NCBI GenBank assembly: GCA_930367215.1
Contig: OV884059.1
Span: 157,044,511-157,108,510 of the forward strand
Direction of reading: 5' to 3'
DNA from: Pollenia angustigena
Taxonomy: Eukaryota; Arthropoda; Insecta; Diptera; Polleniidae
DNA length: 64,000 nucleotides
Shown piece by piece: positions 32,109-43,182 of this stretch (position 1 is its first letter; every line of letters begins with the position of its first letter). The notes under the pieces are model-generated. The model was not told where the DNA came from, searched no databases, and saw only the letters and a program-made list of their open reading frames with translations. The translations under genes and the position numbers were made by a program.

Positions 32109-32970
32109 ACTTGCCAAAAAAAAGTTACAGACACAGTTTAGTAAGAAAAACAGCATGTTAGTTTCATTTCAAACATTTCAATCGAAAAGTTTCTCGACGC
32201 GGGAGTTACAGAACATGGGCACAGATGTTTTTTGATTTCGTTTTTTTGCTTTTCGTTATTTTTTGACAGCAGCTTAAGTTAGCTTATACATATTACAGAT
32301 TAGCAACACTAAAATATTTCGTTCCATTTTGTGATTTGTCAATCGAACAAATTTGACATTATGTTTCTTTAAAAAACTCTAAGCAGGCTTATTAAGGTCT
32401 TGTACAACATTTAAATAAAAAGATTATTTCATAATTTTTTTATTTTGCAATTAACAACTTTCCAATGAATAAGAATCTTGCCAAAATGTAATTTTTTAGA
32501 AGAAGCCAAAGTTTACAAATTAGATATAAGCATCGTGGTTATCAATTCACAACATCCGACAAAATGTGGGCGGGATTGGAAAGTTGGCGTGGCTCAAAGT
32601 TGAATTATTTATATATTATTATATATAAACAACCTTGAAATTTTTTATGACTTTATGACAATGTCCCCTTTTGTAAATTTCAAAGAAAGTATTCCTTGAC
32701 CTTTTTATGCTTCTGGCCACAGTCAGCGAAGCATCCAACCATAACATCGTTGTGGTCATGTTTTATTTAATTTTTGAAATTTTTAAACAAAAATGTTTTA
32801 TTTGAACTGACAGCTGATAAAAATGTACTACTGTGAATAAACTAAATCCGTAAAATTCACAATAGTGCTTCTTTTATCGAAAGTTTGTCATAATACTAAA
32901 TGAAAATTCCTTTGATCAGCTATTGTTAGTACCGTCGAAAATCGAATTTAAGTTCATAATAAGCACCTAA

Positions 32971-33943
32971 TACCATGTTCGCACGACAGCGTTTTTTCGT
33001 AATTCACTCTCTCATTCGTAATCCACAGCCTAATTATGATCTAAATTACATAATTCGTCATATAAAATTTTGAGAGCGGATTATCTCAATTGTACGTAAT
33101 TAAATTTGTATTTCCCTGTGGATTACTTTAAAATCAATGTGATATCTAATTTTAATCGGTTTTTTTCCATCACCAGCTGTCAAAGCACTAAAAAACAAAC
33201 AAAATATAACAGAAACAAAGAAAAGTAAACAAAAGTAAAGGAATTATTTTTATATTATAAAAATACTTTCGAGTCCATTTGCTAAAGGCCAGTTTACACG
33301 GTAATACAATGTATTACGACATGTCGAAAGATTATGTAGAATGAGAAAAATCTTATCATGGAAAATCAAAATGTATTGAGGAAGAGAGAAAACGGATACA
33401 AAATCTGACAAACGGTCGGTAAATGGTTTTTTTTCTAAACCATTTTAGAAACCTATGTATTCTCATCACACCAGAGGTGTATTTTAACAGAGTATATTGA
33501 AGCTGATAGCATTTTTAAACGATTACAAAAACAACTAAATTTTCATGATGTTTTTGTAAATATTTAAAACTGCTGATTTTTTGTTATTATTTTGGATTTT
33601 ACTTATACCATCCGTGTAAACATGAACTATACTTACAAAAGATTTTTATTTTTTTCTTCTAAACACGGAAAGAATTTCATAATATTTTGATTCTACAAAG
33701 TCGTAATACATTGTATTACCGTGTAAACTGGCCTTAACAGCTTTTCTATTTGATGGGAAAATAAATATTTTACTTTTATACATTCTTTATACAAGAAACT
33801 GCAAACAAACAATTTAATTTAGCAATAAACAAAATTAAAAAAAGAAGAAGAAGAACTGTCAAAACCGATTAGGAAAATGGTAATTCAAATAAGTAATAAA
33901 AACAGAGAGCGAAGTAATCCAAAGCACTGTGCAAACATGGCAT
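32971..33943. mobile_element. TIR element related to the TTYACAC group (CATGTTYGCAC ends)
   Basis: The ends are TACCATGTTCGCACGAC and, reversed, TGCCATGTTTGCACAG, about 970 bp apart. TAA lies at the left (32968-32970); the right flank, read after the hAT, is ttaagc. Inverted similarity continues with gtaatcc and agagagcgaa/ttcactctct. No ORF. It contains the AGGCCAG MITE, and a hAT inserted at its right tip. Confidence 0.6.
33296..33734. mobile_element. MITE of the TTYACAC group (AGGCCAG family)
   Basis: The ends AGGCCAGTTTACACGGTAAT are the same on both sides (inverted) and extend through acaatgtattacgac, about 37 bp. TAA is duplicated at 33293-33295 and 33735-33737. Half of another copy lies at 59330-60143. 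No ORF. Confidence 0.8.
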
Positions 33944-35227
33944 CAGGGATGATAAATGAGAAAGCCAATATCGTACCAACGAGCTTTTGAAATTGTACTT
34001 TTTCGGTCCCAATAGTACTAAATCTTTTTTTTATTTTTAAAAACAAATATTAAATACAACAAAAGGTACTTAAAATTTATTTGTTCATTAATTACACTGG
34101 TTTACAGCCAAAAAATACCAAGAACGCCACATGCCTAGGTAAGTTAATTGGGACCTCCTGAACACGAAACCCGCTGTAATTTTTTTTTTCCTAAGTACCG
34201 TTTTTTAGATAACGGTACTTTTGTGTTTTTCGGTGTATGGTCCCACTCAAACCCTTGTGGAGCCCAACCAAAAAGTCCGATCGAAATAAATTTCATATCG
34301 TTGGAAAGCTAATTGAATGGTTTTTCAAAATAGTAAGATTTTCCAAAATATTCCAGAAAAGAGGCAAACAAATTGTATTTGATCTAGCCAGACCTGTATC
34401 ATGCGGTTTTTGGAGTCGAGAAATCCATTAATTTTTTTTTTTATTGCCGCCAGAGAACGTTTTCATACACTATTTAGAATTTATCGTCTTTTTTTGTGGA
34501 AAATTGACGAATATTTCCCAAAATGCAATCTCGAATTTTAAACGAAAGCGTTTTAAGCGTTCTAAAAATATGTTCATACGAATTGCATTTTCAAATTTAT
34601 TGTGTTTACAATTTTCAATTTGTACTGCAGAAACAGAAAAGGAGTAGAAAGTCCGAATATAATAAAATTTAACTTAGCGCTTGTAAAATCTTCTTAAAAA
34701 TAATTCGGAGTAAAATAATGGAGTGGGCTCCCACTATTCCAAAATTCTGTTGATTTCTTCTTGACGTGACAACCAACTTGTTCAAGAATATTTGAAAATA
34801 TAATTGAGAGGAATTCGTCTCTTCTACTATGTATAACTTTTGCAGAAGTCGTTTCCTATATCTTTTACAAACTTGTCAATATCATTTGAAAACGCACGCT
34901 TATATGCTGTCACTGATACTTAACTTAGAATGTGGCATAAGCTATCGTTCAATCAACAAGTGCAAAAATCTATTCACAGTAGCGGAGTTAAGTGTTTGGT
35001 GCAAATGGTCTTGTAAAAGAACAAATGCGAAATATCATAGCTGTTTTGTTAAATCCAACAATAAATTCATTTGACAGTAAATACGAATTGCCATTGTATA
35101 TCAATTATAAATATGTAGGTTTGAAAAATTTGGAAATAGTACCAAATGAGTCACGGGAGTACCAGCGTACTTTTTAGTTTTGAATTGTACCAAAAAAAGT
35201 ACAATTGTACCAACTTTATCAACCCTG
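33944..35227. mobile_element. hAT-like element, GTACC/GTACTTTTT words
   Basis: A perfect 8-bp duplication CATGGCAT (33936-33943 and 35228-35235) flanks CAGGGATGATAAA and, reversed, CAGGGTTGATAAA. Words gtaccaa, ttgtactttt and gtaccgt occur inside both ends (33975-34030, 34195-34215, 35155-35215). The interior (34240-35090) has several short ORFs without recognisable domains; one at 34829-35074 has cysteines but no family match. Confidence 0.8.
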
Positions 35228-36099
35228 CATGGCATTAAGCACTAAAAAATTATTTTCTTAGACACAAACCTTCGAGGTATGTCTATCTCTTTTTACTAAA
35301 ACTTTTCATTAGTACAGTTGTGATGCGAAAATTCTTCCACCATCCTTCCCATTTATTTTTTCTCCCAATTTTTACTTTAAAAGGTGGTAAGTTGTTATTT
35401 TCTTTTTGCCTTCTTATTTACAGAGCGGACTTAATAATTTTAGTATACATACATACAAACATAAATTAAAATTTCAGTTATTGCAAAAAAAAACCTACCA
35501 TTTTTTTTATATTTATTAAATGTTTATGGGATTGTAAATAAACTTTTGCTAAAACTCTTAAATTAATGAAATTTTAGCAATTTTGTGTAGTAGGTACAGC
35601 GATTTAATTTTTTGTTGTACTAACACCACATAAACAGCCGCACTGATTAAAATGTGAAGAGAAACTAAAATGTATATACGAATTAAAACAAAACAGAGAA
35701 ACAAAATACAATGGATTATAGCAATATCGTGTTTATAAACATTGCTTATTATCTTTGCAACATGTATATATTTAACAGTGTAGAAAAAAACAACAATTAT
35801 AACATGCTATTTTTGACTTTAACAGTGATATTATTTGTGCGTTTTGCAGAATGTAAGGTTGTATGTATGTATTTACATTTTTAATCATGGGCGGAAATTA
35901 GATACCTGTTAAGTAATTTAAGTCATTAAATTCTAAAAAACATGTTATTGTAAATTGTTATTACTGTGCATCTTCGAGCCTACCTGATTTACAAAACAAA
36001 AACACGGTAACGCGTCAGGAAGAAGCAAACGAGTTGACATATGAAAACCGAAATGAATTCCTCGCCTTGCTTTTGTTGCTACACATGTAGCATTTACGT

Positions 36100-36408
36100 T
36101 AGGGAGCAAATCGGGATTGATTTTAGAAAATCCCGGGATTTCTGGATTTTTTTTAAATAAACAACACTTTTTATTTATTTATGAATTTTCAAAAAGTAAA
36201 AACGAAAACTATGAATTATAAAAATAAAAAATACAACTAAAATATTTTTTTTTTGTACAGATATTTTTTTTCATATATTCAATAAAAACGAACATTTTTT
36301 TACACAAAAGTTGATATATTAAAAATCCGGGGATTAATAAAAATAAATCCCGGGATTCGAGATTTGTCAATCCCGAAAAATCCCGGGATTTCCCGTTTGG
36401 CATCCCTA
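36100..36408. mobile_element. Short hAT-like MITE, AATCCCGGGATTT words
   Basis: The ends are TAGGGAGCAAATCGGG and, reversed, TAGGGATGCCAAACGGG, flanked by ATTTACGT and ATTTACAT (36092-36099 and 36409-36416; one mismatch over 8 bp). The word ATCCCGGGATTT or close forms repeats inside both ends. It sits in a decayed relative of the GTCC family, recognisable by attaaacgatttttgtcgca at 36417. Confidence 0.7.
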
Positions 36409-37619
36409 ATTTACATTAAACGATTTTTGTCGCAGCGACTCTTGTCGGTTCTTCTTTCAAATTGCTTTTTCGTTTACATCGCGTAATTTTTATCGCAGCA
36501 GCTGTTTATGTGCTACCGAAAAGAAGAAGTACGGATGCCTTCTTGAAGGCCTCTATACTACTTCTTTTGGATATACAAGGCCTTCTCGCCCCATTCCATA
36601 CTCAAATCATTTTTACACACATTTTCATTGCGGAGTAGTCCTTCCGCTTTTGCATTCGATTCTTTAGCAGTTACATAAGAATGGCAACGGGATTAAAAGA
36701 AATAATTATTTTGCTTGTGTAAAAAAATAATACAAAAAACTTTACTCCTTCTCTACTCCCTTCTCATAGGAGTGAATGTGGAATGTGTATCTTATCTTTT
36801 ATACGAAAGAGCCGAGGAATTATATGAGGCATTCTTTAGCAGTTAGATAAGAAGAGTTATTGAATAAAAAAAAATGTTGAGCAGTCCTTTAAAACGGCCT
36901 GAAGTAAGAAGGTATTCTGAGTTTTATTTCTATTTTTTCTTCCTTATTTTAATCATAAATTATATTATTTTGTATATTATACATATATTTTTTAGAATGC
37001 AGAATTTTCTTTTTATCATCCTAATAATTTTTTTGTGATATCTTCATTTTTTCTTATAATAAGTATCTTCCGCAATTTGAAATCGATTATTGCCGCAAAA
37101 ATATTTTTCATCCAGGCAATACGTTTGGCAATACATACGGTATATTTCTGTGTTTGCTGAGATTGCATATGAAGTTGCACAAAATCGTATAATATATGGA
37201 AATTTTTTTTCTTAAATCGAACAAATTTCATTTAATTAATGCTGACTGCATTTATAAACTTTAAAAAAGAGTTGGTTTTATTTTTATTCTGCAAAATCAG
37301 AAAATATTGTTTTAAATTTTTTTCACTCCTTTGTTGAGTGTTTCTTTACATTTGTATTTCAGTTATTTATGTATGCATTGGATAATTTAAAAACTTTATC
37401 AATTTAAAAATCATAGTACTTAATATCTTAAATAAATAGTATAACAAATTGGTCGGTTTTAAAGGATTTTGGTAGGTTTTGCAAACAATTTTTGTCAGAC
37501 AGAAAATTTGCAAGTGGCAACCTCACTTCTGAGATGGTCTCTATTTTTTCGCATAGTTTTGGTGAAACCAAAATAGTTCTCGGTAACAAAATATGTTTAT
37601 TTGCGCGGCGAAGAGTTCA
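36409..37619. other. GTCC-family remnant, then no recognised feature
   Basis: From 36409 to about 36500 there are inner GTCC-family sequences (cgatttttgtcgcagcgactc; atttttatcgcagcagctg). The phrase agtacggatgccttct at 36527 matches 50100-50116 beside unit W copy B. The rest to 37619 is AT-rich; the minus-strand ORF at 37016-37231 and others show no domain. Confidence 0.4.
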
Positions 37620-37932
37620 GTAGCTCGTTTCTCGTTTCTCGCATCGTAAAAGTACTCAAATGATGTTTGAAACAAAAAATTCTATCGTTTCTCGATTTGT
37701 GAGAAAAACTGATTCTGTATTTGAATGCGATAACAGACAACACGAATTCTGTTTTTACTGGATTATTTTCAGTAATTGAGTATCAAATGTGACAGATAAT
37801 TCTCGCAAAGAAAAGATACAGAAACGCTTGTGTGAGAAAAACAATTTTTTTTTTTTTCATTTTACATTTTGTTGCGATTCACTCGTTTCATGCGAAAAAT
37901 TTTACGATGCAAAAAATGAAGAAACGAGTTAC
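37620..37932. mobile_element. Foldback element with CTCGTTTCT ends
   Basis: The left text gtagctcgtttctcg and tctcgcatcgtaaaa is mirrored at the right by ttttacgatgcaaaaa and gaaacgagttac. The element is about 313 bp and lies just before unit V copy B. It also has a tandem pair tcagatcctgaaagaaaatc shortly after (37987-38020), shared with 17750-17780. No ORF. Confidence 0.5.
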
Positions 37933-38401
37933 AGATTCTTGAAAATTTGTTTCTTTAAATGCGACGATACTAGTTTAGGATACAAAGAAAATCAGATCCT
38001 GAAAGAAAATCAGATCCTGTAAGGTATGGATATATTTTTTTAATTTGCCTATTACTAGTACCTTAAGGGTTAAACAGAGTTGTGTTTACTAAAATAATTT
38101 TGCAGCCACAAGGTATGTAACGATTTTTATTTTTAAAAGATCTTTAGTTTTTATATTTCTTTTAACATACATTTTATAACATATTTGTATGTATGTAAAT
38201 GTATACGTCGAATGACTGTTATATATAGTACATACATACCTACATTAAATAAAAATTGTAGAACATATTTTTCTGTAGGTACATACATACGTATACACAA
38301 TAGATGTATACGAGACTGACGTAAATAAAAAGAGCTGCCTCTTTCAATTTCATTTATTGCACAAATTCATGAGTTTATTGGCGAGAATGTTGAGAAGGTA
38401 A

Positions 38402-38718
38402 GTCTACTTTCACACGTTTCATCTTTTGATGCTCAACTCTTATGTTTTTAGGTGAGAGAAGAAAGAAGAAAGGGGGTTAGTACAGAGATGCCTGTACTCG
38501 GTCAGTACGCTTTGTGTTTTTATTCGTTGGTATATGCCAGCAATGGCTGCATGTAATTTTTTTCTTTTCTTTTTCTCTTTGATTCGCTTTTAATGAAATT
38601 GTTGTTGTTTTGAACCGAAAAAAGTTGAAACCGATTGCTGCGTGTGATTATGTTGGCATCTTTAAAAGGGAATTGAAAAGAAGTTGAGCATCAAAAGATG
38701 AAACGTGTAAATTTAGAC
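38402..38718. mobile_element. MITE of the TTYACAC group (GTCTAAA family), copy 2
   Basis: Ends GTCTACTTTCACACG and, reversed, GTCTAAATTTACACG, with TAA at 38399-38401 and 38719-38721. Reverse orientation to the 17.3-kb copy. The unit V copy A at 18270-18290 (gaatattgagaatgatagggagcggtactc) is the empty site. Confidence 0.8.
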
Positions 38719-39129
38719 TAAGGAAACGGTACTCAGTTTCATGTACGGAGCAATTCTGTTTTGTTTTGTAATGCTCACACTTTTTAACTGGAAGTTGTCT
38801 GTAGGTGTATTTGTATTTATATATGAAATACAAAACGGAGAAGAGTAAAGACAAGATAAAAATACAAAAATTGTCAGACAAGCAGAATTTTAAAATATTG
38901 CAGTAACAAAGATTGCAAGTCTGAACGATGACTTAAAAAACTTTCAACTACATAAGTACATACCGTCATATTAAATGCAAACGGACGTAACTACACAAAA
39001 TTTCGAAATGGAGTTTTTTATCGATTATGTTTCGTTTTATCAAAATACATATTCGAGCAAAATTTTAGATTCCTACGATCAAAAATGGCGATTTTATTAA
39101 TTCAAATTCAAACGCCAATTACACCTTGT

Positions 39130-39958
39130 TATACCCTTCACCTCAGGTGGAAAAGGGTATATATAAGTTTGTCATAACGTTTGTAATTTCCACAATATTG
39201 ATTTTAGACCCCATAAAGTATATATATTCTGGGACCTTATGAGGAGAGAACATGATTTAACGATGTCCGTCTGTCCGTCTGACCGTCTGTCCGTCTGTCC
39301 GTCTTACGTTTGATATGTGTTTTCCGGATAATCCAGACATGATAGCGGCTAGGTTGTTTTACATTTATGTTACATACAGTCCACCATTTCTTGCTATTGA
39401 AATTCAGCCAGATCGGTCCAAAAATGACGTAGATATGAGCAAAAAACCACGACTACCTCTAAATTTTTCCAAAAATCCCTTGTTGTTGTTGTATTTTTTT
39501 AATTTCTGTATATCTTGAGAACGGCAAGAGCCAAAGTTTCCAAATTAGGTACACACATTTAGGTTGCCAATACACACCATCCTACAAAATGTGGGCGGGA
39601 TTGGAGAAGTGGGCGTGGTACCTCCCGTACAAAAAAAATTAAAAATTTTATAAAAACCTAAATTTAAGGGCTGCCATATGTTCTATGGATATGACTTATA
39701 TATAAAATATTTTTAGTAGAACATATTTTCTAAAAAACTCGGGAAAATCGGTTCAGATACAAAAAAGTTATGACCAAAATTAAATTTTTTTTTTAAATAC
39801 CCAACTTTCGGGAACCATAGATCTCCCCGAGTCCAAGTTTTATAACCCAACTAACTGGCAAATTTTTTCTTAAACACGTCGGTATATAAATCTGTCAAAT
39901 CGGTTAAAAAATGGCTGAGTTATAATCAAAATACTGAAATCCCAAAAATTACTCTTTT
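39130..39958 (+). mobile_element. DINE-1-like element, first of a head-to-tail pair
   Basis: It starts TATACCCTTCACCTCAGGTG, then gttt gtcataacg, a tccgtctgtccgtctgaccg array (39266-39303), the agaacggcaagagccaaagt and gtgggcgggattgg blocks, and a degraded 3' part ending tactctttt. It has no 3' hairpin before the next copy starts at 39959. Confidence 0.65.
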
Positions 39959-40339
39959 TATACCCTTCACCTCAGGTGGAAAAGGGTATACAGTATTTAT
40001 CGGATATAAGAACATCTCATATAAGAACAAAACGCTTATAAGAAAAATTTTCAAAAACACCATGTCTTTTTTGCGATTTTTCTAACAAAAAAGGTTTCAT
40101 ATAAGAAAAACGCTTATAAGAAAAAAACTGATAAAAGAACATTTTTCTTAAACACCAAAATCACAAAATGTATAGAAAAAGAATTTATATAAGAAACTTC
40201 CAACGGCAACACAGAATTTATGTAGTTTGCATGGACAACTCTGTTTTCTGACAGTTTTGCAACAAGAACAAAGTTTTTTTTTACTTTTAGTTTTAGATGA
40301 GCGACTGGTACTCATTAAGCTTTGTGTTTTTTTACAATA

Positions 40340-40745
40340 AAAACAAAAGTTAAAATTTTAAAAGAAATACAAAACGGGATAAAAAGAAGCGAAATTGCAA
40401 AAAAATATGGAGGGTTCAAAGCTGAACCGAACCAAGTCATAAAATAAAATTAATATACATATGTATTTCAAAACTGTTGTGAAATTCTTCGCAAAGTTTA
40501 ACTCTATCGAGTTCTGTAACGGACTAAATCAAAGAGTTTTTCGTTCCAAAGGTAACGGTAATAAACCCATGTCAATGGCTCCAGAAATTCACTTACTCAA
40601 ACTCAAAATATTAACGAATTTTTATTTTTGACTTGGTTCGCTTCAGCTCTGAGCCCTCCATATAATATTGGACTTTCAACGTTATCTAAAATAGTGAAAA
40701 ACTCAAAAGACATAGACAATAATTATTTAAAAGTAAGAAACGTTA
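40340..40745 (+). pseudogene. Pogo-type transposase HTH remnant, split by a MITE
   Basis: Before the MITE the frame reads KVKILKEIQNGIKRSEIAKK, and after it NIGLSTLSKIVKNSKDI. Together they form the CENP-B/pogo helix-turn-helix (IL..I..G.KRSEIAKKY.I..STLS.I.K). The MITE with its TA duplication lies between the two helices. No catalytic domain remains. A second MITE follows directly. Confidence 0.7.
40408..40660. mobile_element. MITE, TGGAGGGTTC ends, TA duplication
   Basis: The ends tggagggttcaaagctgaac and, reversed, tggagggctcagagctgaag share over 25 bp. TA flanks both (40406-40407 and 40661-40662). It interrupts the pogo HTH exactly. Tc1/mariner-type by its duplication; no ORF. Confidence 0.7.
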
Positions 40746-40750
40746 ACATG

Positions 40751-40894
40751 GGGTCTTCACCTGACAAATTTTTGTCATACCTACCAAACGTCAAAGTCCA
40801 TATAAAAATAACTTTAAAATTTTTGTCAGCGTTTTTTTTTTTTTTATATGAAGTTTGACGTTTATTATAACAAAAAATTGTCAGGTGAAGACCC
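40751..40894. mobile_element. Small foldback MITE, GGGTCTTCACCTGACAA ends
   Basis: The arms GGGTCTTCACCTGACAA/TTGTCAGGTGAAGACCC and inner caaacgtcaaa/tttgacgttta flank a central poly-T. The outer bases are acatg and tatgt, so the duplication is unresolved. 144 bp. Confidence 0.65.
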
Positions 40895-41844
40895 TATGTA
40901 ACAAAAAAGAGACAGAAAACCAAAATATGAAAGTCTTATGGCCATAGCTACTTTTATAAGAAATAAGTTTCTTATATAAAATAGTTGTATATAAGAAAGA
41001 AACGCTTATAAGAAACTTTTTTCCTGGATTTTTTAAGTTTCTTATATCCGATAAATACTGTATATAAGTTTGTCATAACGTTTGTAATTTCCACAATATT
41101 GATTTTAGACCCCATAAAGTATATATATTCTGGGACCTTATGAGGAGAGAACTTGATTTAACCATGTGATGTGTGTTTTTTGCTACTTAAAAACTCGCCA
41201 AAAAAGATAAAAGAAAACAAACAAACACACATACATGGCGCAAACTATTTTGGTGAATATATTTCCCAACTTTGTGGTGAACAAAAACATCAGAAGTAAT
41301 TACAGCAAAACTGTGTTGAATTTTGTGAACAGTCAACGTGCCATATTTCATTTTAATGATATTCGATTAACGTTTCTTCATCTTTCAGTTGTCTAGGGGG
41401 TTGTTAGAAACTGAGAGTTCCCGGTTCGATTCTTGGTTTTTTAAAAAGAAAATTTTTTTTTTAATATTTTTATTTTTTTTATGTTCTAAAAAGATTTAAA
41501 AAAAATATTTACCAGTTTTCGCTTTTTAAATTTTATTTATAATGAAGTTTGAGGTATTGCAAATATGTATGTATATGTAAAAATTATTTAGTTTTTGTCT
41601 AGTTGCTCTGTATTCTGCTCGCACAATGGTGAAGGGTATATAAGATTCGGCACAGCCGAATATAGCACTCTTACTTGTTGTTATTGATTTTGTAAAGTTT
41701 TTTGCTTCTCCTGTAAAATATTAAAAAGTTTAGTTACGTCCGTTTGCATTTAATATGACGATACATACATACATACACTAGATTCAGACGGTGATTTTTT
41801 CCATGACATGATTTTTGGTGTTTGTTGGCGAACGGTGTAGATAA

Positions 41845-42118
41845 GTCCTAATTTACATTATACGATTGTTGTCGTTGCGATTATTGTCGTTTCTTCTTTG
41901 GAGTCGGTCTGATATTTATATTGTTCGATTTTTGTCGTTACAACTTTTTCTGTGCCACCGAACTTAAATACATTTTTTTGTCAAATGAGAGAACGAATGA
42001 GCGAACAAAACGAATCGAAGAGTACACTAGCTTGTGTACCCCTTTTAATTCCTCTCTCCCCTCTTGCCAATTAGGTAAGAATCGCAGCGACAAAAATATT
42101 ATGTAGGTAAATGGGGAC
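41845..42118. mobile_element. MITE of the TTYACAC group (GTCC family), 274 bp
   Basis: Ends GTCCTAATTTACATTATACG and, reversed, GTCCCCATTTACCTAC, flanked by TAA (41842-41844 and 42119-42121). Unit V copy A (gaacgatgtagagaagcaagcg, 23653) is the empty site. Inside are gattgttgtcgttgcgatta and gagaacgaatgagcgaac, shared with 9093-10999. Confidence 0.75.
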
Positions 42119-43182
42119 TAAGCAAGCGGGGTAGAGAAAAATCAAATTTTCTGTTCCTGTGTGTTTTTATATTTTCCTTTGCACACATTCATATTTTTGT
42201 TATGTTGCTTCATTTGAATTTTTGTTTCAATGTGGCAACACCTCTTTACAATACTATACACGCAGCGCATTTAAATTTTTTATTTTTTACAAATAAGCAA
42301 GTAAAGAAGAATCACCGATAACGGAAAAAATCAACACAAAAATCAGGGGGGAAAATCATCGTTTGAATCTGATGTGTTTTTGGAACAAATTTTTAAAGGC
42401 ATTAAAAAAGACATGATTTTTAAATCAATTCAAACAAAAAATTTGTAGAATCAAACATTTTTTTGTCTAAAATCGGTCCTAAAAACAAATTCACATCGGT
42501 ATTCAAACAATTTATTTGCATTTTTTTAGACAAATAGTTTGACTGAATCAAACAAAAGTTTACTGAAATTCATATAAATATCAAACAAATAATTTTGATG
42601 AATTAAACAAAAAAGTTTTTGCACAAGCAATGACGCACACACAAGCAAGCATTGTTGGAGAAGATGAAGCACAGCAGAGCGGCCGGCTGGCTTTGAGACA
42701 CATTTTTTTGTTGGAATAATTTTTGAACGAAGTCATATTTATACACACAATGTTTTTCTTCATCACTCACTGTTGCTGCATCCTTTCCTTTGCTAATGAA
42801 GAAGAAATGTAACTAAAAACGCCGGCAGACCGACTCGATAGGTTTTTCGTCATCATTCTATTTTTGTATTTGATATACATACATACTTATGTAGGTATTT
42901 AAGAAATCAGTTTGAAAAAATTTAATACGGGATTTGGTTTTTTTTACCAACTTTGAAACCAACCAAAAATTTATTTTGTTTCTTATAATGTTGTTGTTAT
43001 TTCTGTTGTTTAAAAAGAGTGAAACGTTTTTTTACCTGCTATTGTTTTTGTTGTTTTTTTACTATCGAGTGATTTTTTAAGAGCTATAGGAAAGTTTAAA
43101 AAAAAAACACATTAAATTCAGAAAAATGCATGAAATCTTTATTTGAATCGATAGTTCGGTCCATATAACTTAATGTTTGCAG

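Larger units (their letters stand above)
32500..36005. repeat. Repeat unit W, copy A (interrupted)
   Basis: The pieces 32520-32970 and 35234-36005 match 46855-47312, 48031-48183 and 48822-50100 of copy B. Shared text: catccgacaaaatgtgggcg, gactttatgacaatgtcccc, ttcataataagcacctaa, then taagcactaaaaa, gacacaaaccttcgaggtat, tcatgggcggaaatt, acggtaacgcgt. Copy A is split by the TIR element at 32971 and the hAT at 33944. The DINE-1-like phrases (gtgggcgggattgg) at its start suggest that a Helentron forms part of the unit. Confidence 0.65.
39991..41060 (+). mobile_element. Pogo-like element with TA duplication
   Basis: The ends CAGTATTTATCGGATATAAG and, reversed, the same, sit between TA (39989-39990 and 41061-41062). 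Subterminal words ttataagaaa repeat inside both ends. It still holds part of a pogo-type HTH and is interrupted by two MITEs (40408-40660 and 40751-40894). Confidence 0.75.
39959..41679 (+). mobile_element. DINE-1-like element interrupted by a pogo element
   Basis: It begins again with tacccttcacctcaggtgg and is cut after gggta by the element at 39991. It resumes at 41061 (tataagtttgtcataacg). It ends ggtgaagggtatataag, hairpin ATTCGGCACAGCCGAAT, atagcactcttacttgtt. The hairpin position equals that of the 24.6-kb copy, although the stem bases differ. Confidence 0.7.
38964..41760. mobile_element. Large TIR element enclosing DINE-1 and pogo insertions
   Basis: The ends CGTCATATTAAATGCAAACG with acgtaacta following are mirrored at 41731-41760. 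Outside, tacatac is seen on both sides, but this is microsatellite-like. Unit V copy A (aactacatacactaggtgcaga, 23593) is the empty site. Subtracting nested elements leaves about 250 bp (38964-39129 and 41680-41760), so the original was a small MITE. Confidence 0.6.
38030..42428. repeat. Repeat unit V, copy B (interrupted)
   Basis: It matches copy A (17830-18360, 21408-21435, 23420-24820). Its own insertions are the MITE at 38402, the large TIR element at 38964 with everything in it, and the GTCC MITE at 41845. It ends at acatgatttttaaatca, where copy A reads on into gggtttgaatctagtg. Confidence 0.65.

Noticed and set aside
33296..33737. TTAA (piggyBac-type) duplication for the AGGCCAG MITE
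   Set aside because: The left flank reads gctaaagg, so only TAA is duplicated directly on both sides; a 3-bp duplication fits better.
39266..39303. GTCCGTCT tandem array as a stand-alone microsatellite or CRISPR-like array
   Set aside because: The same block occurs at the same relative place in the DINE-1-like copies here and is known from that element family. There are no spacers.
42581..42766. ORF similar to the one at 7211-7396 (MCLKASRPLC) as a conserved peptide gene
   Set aside because: Both lie in the two CACAG MITE copies, and the similarity is explained by the repeat. No signal peptide or domain and different ends.
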